A stretch of 64,000 nucleotides of DNA, taken from the NCBI GenBank assembly GCA_964291275.2, contig OZ219799.1, positions 744,001 to 808,000 on the forward strand, given 5' to 3'. Both the position numbers and the translations under genes were made by a program. This document shows, in pieces, positions 1 through 8,760 of the stretch. The notes under the pieces are model-generated. The model was given only the letters and a program-made list of their open reading frames with translations, did not search any database and was not told the origin of the DNA. This DNA comes from Bin80 sp964291275 (GTDB lineage Bacteria > Bacteroidota > Rhodothermia > Rhodothermales > Bin80). Position 1 is the first letter of the stretch, and the number at the start of each line of letters is the position of its first letter.

Positions 1-179
1 TTCGCTTGCGGGTCTACGATGTCCTCGGGCGCGAAATGGCCATGTTCGTGGACGAATGGCACAGTGCCGGTGCGCATTCCGTGCGGCTGGATACGTCATC
101 CTGGCCCAGCGGCGTATACCTCTATCGCCTGGAGGCGGGCAATCAGGTCGCAACGGGCAGTCTGGTGCGCCAGAAGTGA
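1..179 (+). CDS. C-terminal end of a T9SS-secreted protein (partial)
   Basis: The reading frame enters the window at base 3 and stops at the TGA at 177-179, giving 58 residues of a protein whose start lies outside. The residues follow the type A sorting domain pattern of T9SS cargo: V-Y-D-V-L-G-R-E near the start, then W-P-S-G-V-Y-L-Y-R-L-E-A-G and a short basic tail. In known Bacteroidota/Rhodothermota proteins this domain targets the cargo across the outer membrane and is then cleaved. The identity of the catalytic or binding part cannot be seen. Confidence 0.8.
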   Translation, partial: RLRVYDVLGREMAMFVDEWHSAGAHSVRLDTSSWPSGVYLYRLEAGNQVATGSLVRQK

Positions 180-952
180 GCCGCCCGCTGAGCGTGTGTC
201 TTCGAGCGATTGAAGCCTGCCGCCTGGAATCAGTCCGACTCTTGCAGCACCGTATTGCGGAAGGCCTTCGCAGTCCATGTCTGCAGGGTAAGGAGCCTCG
301 CTGAACTCTACAATGCCGCGAAATTGCGCCGTGGTCAATGGGTGACCTCCTTACCCTTGGAAATACCCGGACACCGGAACCGCCGAGGTGTATTAGGAGA
401 CTTCATCGTCATTTGAAAGCTGAACCAGCTGGGGCGATCACTCAGACACCTGATCTCGCTGGCAGCCAACCTCAGTTACCGTTCCAGCAGCCGTGCCACG
501 GCATTCTGCCCGGCCCGAGCGCTGCTGGCAGAAGCGTTTTGCGTGTCGCTTCGAAGATGTCCTGTGCCGCAAGGGATAACGTCGCTTCCGACGGGGACGC
601 CGGTGCAAGAGGTTTTTCAGTCGATGGATCCATGGCAAATCCCGTCTCTGACGGCGGGTTTCATGCGTGCGAACGAGAGACTGCAAGGATCCGTTAAGAC
701 CATTTAACGAATGTTTATAAAAGGCGGTAAATGCGAGTAACTTATGAGGCGTCGCGAAGCCGTTTACGGCTCCATGTACTGGGGCATTTGTGACGAGTAC
801 AGGGGGAGTGTCTAACGAGTGAAGATTTGCTCTTGGTAGTCCATTCCAGGTCGATCATGCCATGATTCAAGCAGTCGTCGCGACCGCCTGAAATGCGAAA
901 CCGTATCCCCAAAACCGCTTGACATGAACGTAAAAGCCCTGTCCAACTAAGT
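180..952. other. gene-poor stretch between the T9SS protein and IS copy 1
   Basis: About 770 bases without a recognisable gene. Several short overlapping frames exist on both strands, none matching a family I know; the best is the 53-residue minus-strand frame listed separately. The base composition becomes AT-richer near 690-740. The stretch ends at the 4-bp target duplication (AAGT, 949-952) of IS copy 1. Confidence 0.5.
472..633 (-). CDS. possible small ORF of 53 residues, unrecognised
   Basis: An ATG-initiated frame on the minus strand (start at 633, stop at 472-474) encodes 53 residues with the plausible amphipathic segment S-L-A-A-Q-D-I-F-E-A-T-R-K. A weak purine run lies upstream. In another minus frame the same DNA reads Q-N-A-V-A-R-L-L-E-R before a stop, so this may be a decayed, frameshifted remnant of a longer gene rather than a real small protein. 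I do not recognise a family. Confidence 0.2.
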   Translation of the reverse strand: MDPSTEKPLAPASPSEATLSLAAQDIFEATRKTLLPAALGPGRMPWHGCWNGN

Positions 953-2864
953 AGTGCTTGCCAGAAAATGATTTTGGTCGTGGGATGATACGATGAATTC
1001 GGGTATTTGGGAGCAGATTTGGTCATTTTTGGTGGATTTGGTCAGGATTTAGCCTGTATTTGGGGTTCTCATCGCATAGGCGTGGTCATCGCAGGAGGAT
1101 GAATGAATTTGCGAATCTGGCGGCAATTTTGGGGTAAGAGGTCTGATTTGGGCGTTTAAGCGTGTACATTCGCCCCTTTGTTGCCATGCGTGTAGTAATG
1201 GAAGCCCAACGCGCGTTTGGGCAGGTTCCGATTGAAGAGATTGAGCTTGCCCCCCGAAGCCGGGATGACATTCCGGCGGTATTGCGTGGTTTGCGTTCGA
1301 TATACAAGAATGCAAAGACGCGAGCGAAGATTTTCGAGCTTTTGGAAGGGGGTGTGGCTTCGGGAGTCAGTCACAAATTGGGGCGCCGGGGGATGGATCT
1401 GTGGAGGATTTTCGTTCTGGGGATGCTGAAGCAGGCCCTGAATTGCGATTATGATCGACTGACGCATATGGCGAACAACGACAAGCTCCTGCGCCAGATG
1501 CTTGGGCATGGTGGTTGGCGCGAGGAAGAGGAACCGGAATACCATGTACAGACGATTCTGGACAATGTGAGTTTGTTATCGGAGGAGTTACTGGGCAAGA
1601 TCAACAAGGTTGTGGTGGAACATGGGCACGCAGAACTTACGAAGAAGGCCCAGGAGGAAGGGTTACGTTGCAGGGTAGATTCAGCGGTGACGAAGACGCA
1701 TGTTCATTGGCCTACGGATGTGAATCTGCTAAGGGATGCGGTGGGTTGTTTGCTTCGGGAGTCGGCACGTATGAGCCGTTCGCACGGCCTGCCGGGCTGG
1801 CGCAAGGCGTCGGATTGGGAAAAGCGGCTTGATCGTTTGTTTCAAGGGGTACGCAGGTCACGGGGCTGGCGTCGTCGTGATCGGGTGCGCAAATACCTGT
1901 GCCACTGCAGAAAGCTGATGAAGAAGGCGTTGGCTTCGCAGCGGAGGTTGGGGGCAGATTGCAGTGATAAGGGGCTACATTACCTGGAATGCAGCTTGAA
2001 ACTGATCGATCAGGTGGATCGGCGGTTGCTCAGGGGCGAAAAGATTCCGCATTCGGAGAAGATTTTCTCGGTTCACGAGCCGCATACGCGTTGGATCAGC
2101 AAAGGTAAGGCGGGGGTACAGGCGGAGTTGGGCCTCCCGGTCTGCGTCTTGGAGGACCAGCATCGGTACATTCTTTACTACCAGGTGCTCTACGAGGGGG
2201 GCGATTCGTCAATGATCGTGGATTTTTTACGGGAGGCCAAGACACTGTACCCGTCCCTGACTTCGTGCAGCATGGATACGGGGTATTCATCGGAACACAA
2301 CCGGCGCGCATTGGAGCAAATTCTGGAACTGGTGATTATGCCGAAGCGGGGTCGTTTAAGTCATGCGGACAAGGAGCGCGCATCCGCTCCGGACTTTGTG
2401 GAGGGTCGTCGTCAGCATCCGGCGGTAGAATCCGCGATCAACAATTTGAACCAGCGCGGACTGGACTTGGTGCGTACGCATGGTAAGGAGGGGTTTGGTC
2501 GCACGGTGGCGCTCTCTGTGGTCGCGGCCAACGTGCATCGTCTTGGCTTGCAGTTGAAGCGGAAAGAAGAGCGGCTCAAGCGCTGGCATCAGGCCCGAAA
2601 ACGAGCGGCGTAGCGCCGCTGTAATCCTACCGAAAGAATTTGGACAGGCTCCGCCATAAGCGGAAAGGCAGACATACGTCGGGTTGGCACGCATGGTCGC
2701 GTCCCAGCTGCATCGGAGAGCAAAAAATGTCTTCCAGTGACCATTCAGCAAGCCGAAAGGCACCTGATTCCCCCGAAACTCCACCAACGACGCCACAATT
2801 ATGGGCCCAGATTGTTATGAGTATAGCAAGAATCGCAAAAATGACCTATTCTCTGACAAGCACT
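953..2864 (+). mobile_element. insertion sequence, copy 1 (ISNCY-like, 1912 bp)
   Basis: The ends are defined by comparison with copies at 6853-8758 and 39117-41028. The left end reads agtgcttgccagaaaatga and the right end is its imperfect inverse (agtgcttgtcagagaata on the minus strand). The element is flanked by the direct repeat AAGT (949-952 and 2865-2868). It holds one transposase gene and about 250 bp of right-end sequence after it. Three near-identical copies in 40 kb indicate recent activity. Confidence 0.92.
1162..2613 (+). CDS. DDE transposase of the 1.9-kb IS, copy 1
   Basis: A 483-residue transposase. It resembles ISNCY-type (ISDol1-like) transposases: an N-terminal region with G-M-D-L-W-R-I-F-V-L-G and L-N-C-D-Y-D-R-L, then likely catalytic acids in R-V-D-S-A-V-T-K-T, S-M-D-T-G-Y-S and H-P-A-V-E-S-A-I-N-N-L, and a basic C-terminus. 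The start is a GTG at 1162; an in-frame ATG at 1186 is an alternative. This copy differs from the 39326 copy at about ten residues, including E-E-E-E for E-G-S-E and G-G-D for G-V-D. Family naming comes from memory of related sequences, not a search. Confidence 0.88.
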   Translation: MYIRPFVAMRVVMEAQRAFGQVPIEEIELAPRSRDDIPAVLRGLRSIYKNAKTRAKIFELLEGGVASGVSHKLGRRGMDLWRIFVLGMLKQALNCDYDRLTHMANNDKLLRQMLGHGGWREEEEPEYHVQTILDNVSLLSEELLGKINKVVVEHGHAELTKKAQEEGLRCRVDSAVTKTHVHWPTDVNLLRDAVGCLLRESARMSRSHGLPGWRKASDWEKRLDRLFQGVRRSRGWRRRDRVRKYLCHCRKLMKKALASQRRLGADCSDKGLHYLECSLKLIDQVDRRLLRGEKIPHSEKIFSVHEPHTRWISKGKAGVQAELGLPVCVLEDQHRYILYYQVLYEGGDSSMIVDFLREAKTLYPSLTSCSMDTGYSSEHNRRALEQILELVIMPKRGRLSHADKERASAPDFVEGRRQHPAVESAINNLNQRGLDLVRTHGKEGFGRTVALSVVAANVHRLGLQLKRKEERLKRWHQARKRAA

Positions 2865-2983
2865 AAGTAATAGGGCAAGCCCTCGCACCGCCAATAAAAG
2901 GAAGTTTTCATAAATTGCATGCCGGGTGGCTACACGTTGCTTGGCTTCCACTTCGAGTACAGTTCCGCAAGAGACTCTTTCTT

Positions 2984-4462
2984 ATGAACGACAATGAGCA
3001 GAATCCGAGAGTAGCAAGTGACGCAGACTTTGATCTTCAGATGTCATCCCAGCAAATGCTCAGTTTGGCCAGCAAGGCGGCTGAACTTATCGTTGACCGC
3101 GTGACAGGTCTGTCTAAGGAAAAGGCGTGGGACGGGGAATTCCGTCAGAGTCTCGCGCAGCAACTAATGAGCGATCCGCCAGAAGAGGGTACCTCTGCTG
3201 CCGATGTACTGGAACGTGCCGCGCATGAAATCCTCCCGTTTGCCCTTCGACTTGACCATCCGCGCAGCTTTGGATTCATTCCGTCGTCACCTACTTGGCC
3301 TGGAGTTGTATCTGACTTCATGGCTGCCGGTTTCCATATAAACCAATGTACTTGGCTGGTTGCCAGCGGCTCCAGCCAACTTGAACTGCTTGTTATCGAC
3401 TGGTTCAGGAAGTGGCTTGGGTATCCAGAAAGTGCAGGCGGGCTTCTGACCAGTGGTGCTTCAGCGGCCAGTGTGGATGCGCTCGTAGCGGCCCGGGAGT
3501 CAGCCGGCTACCCTGATAACGCCACCGTGTACATGAGCGACCAAAGCCACAGCGCTCTCCCGCGTGCCGCGAAAATCATTGGTATTCGACCTCATTGCAT
3601 CCGTTTGATACCGAGTGATGCTCATTTTAGGATGGACATGACTGCCCTCGCACAAGCTGTGGCTGGCGACCGCAAAAAGGGTTTCAATCCTATTGCTGTG
3701 GTAGCAAACGCCGGGACCAGTAGCACGGGTGCTATCGATCCACTGCGAAAGCTGGCTGCTTTTTGCGAGAAGGAAGGCATCTGGCTGCATGTGGACGCTG
3801 CATATGGCGGCTTCGCTATTGTGACCGATGTCGGCAAACAACTGCTTGCAGGCATTGAGCGCGCCGATTCCGTGGGGCTCGACGCACATAAATGGTTTTT
3901 TCAGCCGTATGAAGCGGGCAGCCTTTTGGTCAAGGATGCCACTTCTCTGGAGCACGCATTTGCGTTTCGACACGATATTCTTCAGGACACGGTCTGGGGT
4001 GCGAATCACCCAAACTTAGCTGATCGGGGCTTGCAACTCAGCCGCTCAGTACGGGCATTAAAAATCTGGGCGTCTGTCCAAACTTTTGGGATGGCCGCCT
4101 TCCGCAGGGCGGTCTCAAAGGGTATGGAACTGGCTACGCGAGCTGGAGAATATATTCGTCACAGTTCGATGCTCGAGCTACTAACACCCGTTTCCTTGGG
4201 AATAGTCTGCTTTCGGGTCAACCCGCAAGGCATTAGCTTGGATGATGAATCTCTGGAAGGCGTCAACAAAGATGTACTCGCCCGAGTTTTCTGGGATGGA
4301 CAAGCTTTTTATTCTTCCACACTCGTAGGGGAAATTTTTGCGTTAAGACTTTGTATTGTCAATCACACCACTACCTGGGAAGATGTGCGCGCAACACTTG
4401 AATCCACCGAGCGGTTTGGACAGATGGCCGTGGATCGAGTTCAGCTCACGCCAGAACGTTAG
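2984..4462 (+). CDS. PLP-dependent group II decarboxylase
   Basis: About 492 residues from the ATG at 2984. The protein belongs to the pyridoxal-phosphate decarboxylase family that includes aromatic L-amino-acid, glutamate and diaminobutyrate decarboxylases. Seen directly: L-T-S-G-A-S-A-A, the H-V-D-A-A-Y-G-G segment that holds the ring-binding Asp, and L-D-A-H-K-W-F with the Schiff-base lysine. The length fits the family (470-500). The substrate cannot be decided from sequence; the overall layout is closest to the aromatic amino acid type. A TTG at 2915, 10 bases after AAGGAAG, would extend the protein by 23 residues. Copy 1 of the IS ends only about 120 bp upstream and may have replaced the native promoter. 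Confidence 0.85.
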   Translation: MNDNEQNPRVASDADFDLQMSSQQMLSLASKAAELIVDRVTGLSKEKAWDGEFRQSLAQQLMSDPPEEGTSAADVLERAAHEILPFALRLDHPRSFGFIPSSPTWPGVVSDFMAAGFHINQCTWLVASGSSQLELLVIDWFRKWLGYPESAGGLLTSGASAASVDALVAARESAGYPDNATVYMSDQSHSALPRAAKIIGIRPHCIRLIPSDAHFRMDMTALAQAVAGDRKKGFNPIAVVANAGTSSTGAIDPLRKLAAFCEKEGIWLHVDAAYGGFAIVTDVGKQLLAGIERADSVGLDAHKWFFQPYEAGSLLVKDATSLEHAFAFRHDILQDTVWGANHPNLADRGLQLSRSVRALKIWASVQTFGMAAFRRAVSKGMELATRAGEYIRHSSMLELLTPVSLGIVCFRVNPQGISLDDESLEGVNKDVLARVFWDGQAFYSSTLVGEIFALRLCIVNHTTTWEDVRATLESTERFGQMAVDRVQLTPER

Positions 4463-4539
4463 GCACTATAAGTGGGCAAGTGTTCAGCGTTGACAATCCA
4501 TGATCTCGTTGGATAACGTACGATTGCAGGAAGGTGAAT

Positions 4540-5208
4540 ATGTCGCAAAAGCATAACGATTTGCAGATACAGCTACGTTATCCAGGCCATGAATTCGTTT
4601 TTCATCCCTGCGGGCTTGACAACCTAGGTCGTGCATCCACCACTGGATTGACCAAACCACTCCTGTTGGGAAATTTGAGCATTGCTCAGCGGCTGGAAAC
4701 CGAGGTCATTCTTGTTATTGATGTCCGCGCGCTTGGCGATGTGCGGTCGGTTGGATCTGCATACCGTACGGATATTGTGCCACCGGAAGCAATCCTGAAT
4801 GCGAATCCATATGCTCCGCCACGTACGGTGTTAGCGGCAGGTGGTATTGTTCGACATAGAGATACAGGTGAGGTGCTATGTATCAGGCGCCACGGAGTCT
4901 TGGATCTGCCGAAAGGTAAACTTGAAGCAAATGAATCCATTCCGGCATGTGCAATGCGAGAAGTACGGGAGGAGACCGGAATTACCGACTTGTGTCAGGG
5001 AAGGTTGCTAGGTACCACGGTGCATGGATACCATCGCGCGGGACGTTTTGATGTTAAAACCACTTATTGGTATGCCTTTACGTCCGAAGCAACCCAGTTT
5101 GTGCCTGCAGAAGAGGAAGCGATCAGTGCCGTCTACTGGGTGCCTGAGGAACGGGCAGGAAGAACGCTAGGCTATGTAACCCTGCGCAGTTTTTTGATCG
5201 AACTTTGA
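4540..5208 (+). CDS. Nudix hydrolase
   Basis: About 222 residues from the ATG at 4540, which sits 5-6 bases after a good ribosome site (AGGAAGG); a GTG six bases earlier lies inside that site. The Nudix box G-x5-E-x7-R-E-V-x-E-E-x-G-I spans about residues 126-148 (from G-K-L-E-A-N-E-S to R-E-E-T-G-I), with all metal-binding glutamates present. The N-terminal 100 residues carry no domain I recognise. Nudix enzymes hydrolyse nucleoside diphosphates linked to another group; the substrate is unknown. It converges with the RNase D gene, with stops only a few bases apart. Confidence 0.87.
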   Translation: MSQKHNDLQIQLRYPGHEFVFHPCGLDNLGRASTTGLTKPLLLGNLSIAQRLETEVILVIDVRALGDVRSVGSAYRTDIVPPEAILNANPYAPPRTVLAAGGIVRHRDTGEVLCIRRHGVLDLPKGKLEANESIPACAMREVREETGITDLCQGRLLGTTVHGYHRAGRFDVKTTYWYAFTSEATQFVPAEEEAISAVYWVPEERAGRTLGYVTLRSFLIEL

Positions 5209-5212
5209 GCTG

Positions 5213-6358
5213 TCATGCACGAACGGGGCAAATCTTGAGCACGCCATCAGTTATTTCCACTGAGGACTCACCTCGCAGGATTCGTAGCAGGTCTCTACCC
5301 ACTACCTCCCACCTCCAGCCACTAAGCAGAGGGTTAGCCTTTTCCTCGGGGTACTGGATCAGCTGTTGTAGCGTCGCGGAAGTCGCAATCAGCTCTGCGT
5401 CTATTTTGTACTCAAAAGTGCGGTGGGTAACCACCGCCTGTAAGAGTCGAAGGTGAGGCTGTTTTTTGTTTGGGAACGGGTGGGTAATGACTGGTTTGGG
5501 ACATGCAGGGGTTGGTGTATCGAGCGCTTTAGCGACCACATTGGTCACCTGGGGTACATAACGATGCGGCAACGAGGAACAGGCGTTCTGTACAGCACCT
5601 GGTGTTTTACTCCGTCTTTTGGCCAGACGGAGAATTTCTTTGTTACTCAACAGCTTTTTAAGGGAAGTTTTGGTTTTTAGGGAGGTATGAAATCGCCAGT
5701 TTACAACTGCGGCCACCACTGCACGCTGCTGTGGCTTGAAGCTATATGCCTCTGGTGATCTCAGGATACGTTCAATAGGTGATGGTTCCAGATAGTGATG
5801 CGGATCGTCAAAACGAGACATCTCTTCTTCAAGCCATGCCGTGCGTCCTTTTTTGTGCGCCCGGGACAGGAATGCTTTTCGAATCTGGTGCAAGTACAGA
5901 ACGTCCCTCTCTGCATACCTTATTTGTGCGGCTGACAATGGGCGACGCCGCCAATTTGATTGCTGTTGCTTTTTTGAGATCTTAACCTTACAAATGTGTG
6001 CAACCAACGCAGACAACGAGTGCCGCGAATCTATACTAAGAAGACGAGCCGCAATTCTTGTGTCGAAAATATTCCTGGGTGTGGCTCCCGACGCCCTCGA
6101 TAGCAGCACAAGATCCGCAGGTGCGTCATGCAGTACCTTGACGATATTCTGGTTTTCCAGAACGGAATTGAGCGCACTCAGATCATCAAAAGCCAGCGCG
6201 TCAATTAAATAAACTTCCCCGGTACTGAGTCCAACCTGTACGACTGCCAGTGTGAATTCAGGTTGTTTGATGGCAATATATTCGGTATCCAGGGCTATGC
6301 AGGAATCGTTCTCCATTTGTGAACACAGCTGCGACAGGGCCCGTGGTGTGTCAATCAT
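5213..6358 (-). CDS. rnd: ribonuclease D
   Basis: A 381-residue 3'-5' exoribonuclease of the DEDDy type, expected to trim tRNA and other RNA 3' ends in the cytoplasm. Motif Exo I is A-L-D-T-E-Y near residue 22, Exo II is L-H-D-A-P-A-D-L, and Exo III is Y-A-E-R-D-V-L-Y-L with the Tyr and Asp of the DEDDy set. The second half (about 200-300) has HRDC-like helices including P-Q-Q-R-A-V-V-A-A-V-V-N-W-R. The C-terminal 80 residues are basic and less typical. The gene is divergent from the ferredoxin gene, with 116 bp between starts. Confidence 0.88.
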   Translation of the reverse strand: MIDTPRALSQLCSQMENDSCIALDTEYIAIKQPEFTLAVVQVGLSTGEVYLIDALAFDDLSALNSVLENQNIVKVLHDAPADLVLLSRASGATPRNIFDTRIAARLLSIDSRHSLSALVAHICKVKISKKQQQSNWRRRPLSAAQIRYAERDVLYLHQIRKAFLSRAHKKGRTAWLEEEMSRFDDPHHYLEPSPIERILRSPEAYSFKPQQRAVVAAVVNWRFHTSLKTKTSLKKLLSNKEILRLAKRRSKTPGAVQNACSSLPHRYVPQVTNVVAKALDTPTPACPKPVITHPFPNKKQPHLRLLQAVVTHRTFEYKIDAELIATSATLQQLIQYPEEKANPLLSGWRWEVVGRDLLRILRGESSVEITDGVLKICPVRA

Positions 6359-6474
6359 ACTGTCGGAGCAGACGGAGATCCAGCGAGTTCAAGCATCGGT
6401 CGGTCAATTTTTCTTGTCAAATATCGATTCGATCCGTAAATTCCCAAATTATTGAGGAAAAGTGAGGAAAAGAT

Positions 6475-6819
6475 ATGCCATACATTGTTGCTGAACCGTG
6501 TATCAACTGCAAACACACTGATTGTGTTGAGGTGTGTCCTGTGGACTGTTTCTATGAGGGCCCGAACTTTATGGTCATCCATCCGGATGAATGTATAGAT
6601 TGCAATGCGTGTGTTCCGGTATGCCCGGTTGAGGCGATCTTCCCGGATGATGAGCTTCCGGAAGAATGGCAGCACTACGAGGAGTGGAATCTGTATCTGG
6701 CGGAGAAATGGCAGGAACAGGGCTACAATATAGTGGAGCGCACGGATCCACTGCCGGATGCCGAGGAATGGAAGTCCAAGGAAAAGTCTGAAGAGGATAT
6801 CCTTGAGTGGGACGTTTAG
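6475..6819 (+). CDS. fdxA: 7Fe ferredoxin (3Fe-4S/4Fe-4S)
   Basis: A 114-residue ferredoxin. The N-terminal half matches the Azotobacter/FdxA type: C-I-N-C-K-H-T-D-C-V-E-V-C-P followed by V-D-C-F-Y-E-G-P-N and C-I-D-C-N-A-C-V-P-V-C-P. The spacing of the first motif fits one 3Fe-4S and one 4Fe-4S cluster. The C-terminal 50 residues are strongly acidic, as is usual for the family. A ribosome site (GAGGAAAAG) lies just before the ATG. It is a low-potential cytoplasmic electron carrier; the partner enzyme is unknown. The right-hand neighbour is an IS that inserted about 30 bp after the stop. Confidence 0.9.
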   Translation: MPYIVAEPCINCKHTDCVEVCPVDCFYEGPNFMVIHPDECIDCNACVPVCPVEAIFPDDELPEEWQHYEEWNLYLAEKWQEQGYNIVERTDPLPDAEEWKSKEKSEEDILEWDV

Positions 6820-6828
6820 GTTGGAAAT

Positions 6829-6848
6829 TATATACGTGAGTAACCCAT
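6829..6848. repeat. 20-bp inverted repeat, left member, flanking tnpB
   Basis: The sequence tatatacgtgagtaacccat is repeated exactly in inverse orientation at 9974-9993. IS copy 2 lies between this repeat and the tnpB stop codon. If that IS is removed, the repeat sits 2 bp from the tnpB stop, so the pair would bracket the tnpB frame closely on both sides. It begins 9 bp after the fdxA stop. Confidence 0.9.
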
Positions 6849-6852
6849 ACTT

Positions 6853-8758
6853 AGTGCTTGTCAGAGAATAGGTCATTTTTGCGATTCTTGCTATATTCAT
6901 AACAATCTGGGGCCGTAATTGTGGCGTCGTTGGTGGAGTTTCGGGGGAATCAGGTGCCTTTCGGCTTGCTGAATGGTCACTGGAAGACATTTTTTGCTCT
7001 CCGATGCAGCTGGGACGCGACCATGCGTGCCAACCCGACGTATGTCTGCCTTTCCGCTTATGGCGGAGCCTGTCCAAATTCCTTCGGTAGGATTACAGCG
7101 GCGCTACGCCGCTCGTTTTCGGGCCTGATGCCAGCGCTTGAGCCGCTCCTCTTTCCGCTTCAACTGCAAGCCAAGACGATGTACGTTGGCCGCGACCACA
7201 GAGAGCGCTACCGTGCGACCAAACCCCTCCTTACCATGCGTACGCACCAAGTCCAGTCCGCGCTGGTTCAAATTGTTGATCGCGGATTCTACCGCCGGAT
7301 GCTGACGACGACCCTCCACAAAGTCCGGAGCGGATGCGCGCTCCCTGTCCGCATGACTTAAACGCCCCCGCTTCGGCATAATCACCAGTTTCAGAATTTG
7401 CTCCAATGCGCGCCGGTTGTGTTCCGATGAATACCCCGTATCCATGCTGCACGAAGTCAGGGACGGGTACAGCGTCGTGGCCTCCCGTAAAAAATCCACG
7501 ATCATTGACGAATCTACCCCCTCGTAGAGCACCCGGTAGTGAAGAATGTACTGATGCTGGTCCTCCAAGACGCAGACCGGGAGGCCCAACTCCGCCTGTA
7601 CCCCCGCCTTACCTTTGACGATCCAACGCGTATGCGGCTCGTGAACCGAGAAAATCTTCTCCGAATGCGGAATCTTTTCGCCCCTGAGCAACCGCCGATC
7701 CACCTGATCGATCAGTGTCAAGCTGCATCCCAGGTAGTGCAGCCACCGATCACTGCAATCTGCCCCCAACCTCCGCTGCGAAGCCAACGCCTTCTTCACC
7801 AGCTTTCTGCAGTGGCACAGGTATTTGCGCACCCGATCACGACGATGCCAACCCCGTGACCTGCGTACCCCTTGAAACAAACGATCAAGCCGCTTTTCCC
7901 AATCCGACGCCTTGCGCCAGCCCGGCAGGCCGTGCGCACCGCTCATACGTGCAGACTCCCGAAGCAACAAACCCACCGCATCCCTTAGCAGACTCACATC
8001 CGTAGGCCAATGAACATGCGTCTTCGTCACCGCTGAATCTACCCTGCAACGTAACCCCTCCTGACGGGCCTTCTTCGTAAGCTCCCCGTGACCATGCTCC
8101 ACCACAACCTTGTTGATCTTGCCCAGTAACTCCTCCGATAACAAACTCACATTGTCCAGAATCGTCTGTACATGGTATTCCGATCCCTCGCGCCAACTAC
8201 CATGCCCAAGCATCTGGCGCAGGAGCTTGTCGTTGTTCGCCATATGCGTCAGTCGATCATAATCGCAATTCAGGGCCTGCTTCAGCATCCCCAGAACAAA
8301 AATCCTCCACAGATCCATCCCCCGGCGCCCCAATTTGTGACTGACCCCCGAAGCCACGCCCCCTTCCAAAAGCTCGAAAATCTTCGCTCGCGTCTTTGCA
8401 TTCTTGTAAATCGAAAGCAAACCACGCAATACCACCGGAATGTCATCCCGGCTGCGGGGGGCAAGCTCGATCTCTTCAATCGGGACCTGCCCAAACGCGC
8501 GTTGGGCTTCCATTACTACACGCATGGCAACAAAGGGGCGAATGTACACGCTTAAACGCCCAAATCAGACCTTCTACCCCAAAATTGCCGCCAGATTCGC
8601 AAATTCATTCATCCTCCCGCTCGGACGACGCCTATGCGATCAGAGCCCCAAATACACGCTAAATCCTGACCAAATCCACCCAAAATGATCAAATCTGCCC
8701 CCAAATACCCGAACTCATCGTATAATCCCACAACCAAAATCATTTTCTGGCAAGCACT
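6853..8758 (-). mobile_element. insertion sequence, copy 2 (ISNCY-like, inverted, 1906 bp)
   Basis: The same element as at 953 and 39117, in the opposite orientation. The terminal repeats are present at both ends, and the flanking direct repeat is ACTT (6849-6852 and 8759-8762). The right-hand duplication supplies the first two bases of the tnpB stop codon (TTA on the plus strand, 8761-8763), so the element landed exactly at the 3' end of tnpB. It is slightly more diverged than copies 1 and 3 are from each other and is 6 bp shorter inside the transposase gene. Confidence 0.92.
7104..8549 (-). CDS. DDE transposase of the 1.9-kb IS, copy 2
   Basis: 481 residues, intact. It has the same motif set as the other two copies (R-V-D-S-A-V-T, S-M-D-T-G-Y-S, H-P-A-V-E-S). 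Distinguishing changes include G-S-W-R-E-G-S-E-Y-H (two residues shorter), D-V-S-L-L-R-D-A-V-G-L-L-L, and C-S-L-T-L-I-D. No frameshift or stop is visible, so all three copies could in principle be active. Confidence 0.88.
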   Translation of the reverse strand: MYIRPFVAMRVVMEAQRAFGQVPIEEIELAPRSRDDIPVVLRGLLSIYKNAKTRAKIFELLEGGVASGVSHKLGRRGMDLWRIFVLGMLKQALNCDYDRLTHMANNDKLLRQMLGHGSWREGSEYHVQTILDNVSLLSEELLGKINKVVVEHGHGELTKKARQEGLRCRVDSAVTKTHVHWPTDVSLLRDAVGLLLRESARMSGAHGLPGWRKASDWEKRLDRLFQGVRRSRGWHRRDRVRKYLCHCRKLVKKALASQRRLGADCSDRWLHYLGCSLTLIDQVDRRLLRGEKIPHSEKIFSVHEPHTRWIVKGKAGVQAELGLPVCVLEDQHQYILHYRVLYEGVDSSMIVDFLREATTLYPSLTSCSMDTGYSSEHNRRALEQILKLVIMPKRGRLSHADRERASAPDFVEGRRQHPAVESAINNLNQRGLDLVRTHGKEGFGRTVALSVVAANVHRLGLQLKRKEERLKRWHQARKRAA

Positions 8759-8760
8759 AC

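Noticed and set aside
2356..2796. 146-codon minus-strand frame inside IS copy 1 (repeated in copies 2 and 3)
   Set aside because: It lies antisense to the transposase and its right-end sequence; it recurs only because the IS recurs. It has no ribosome site and no protein family features.
2640..2870. 76-codon plus-strand frame after the transposase in IS copy 1
   Set aside because: It lies in the non-coding right end of the IS and its tail is the terminal inverted repeat itself.
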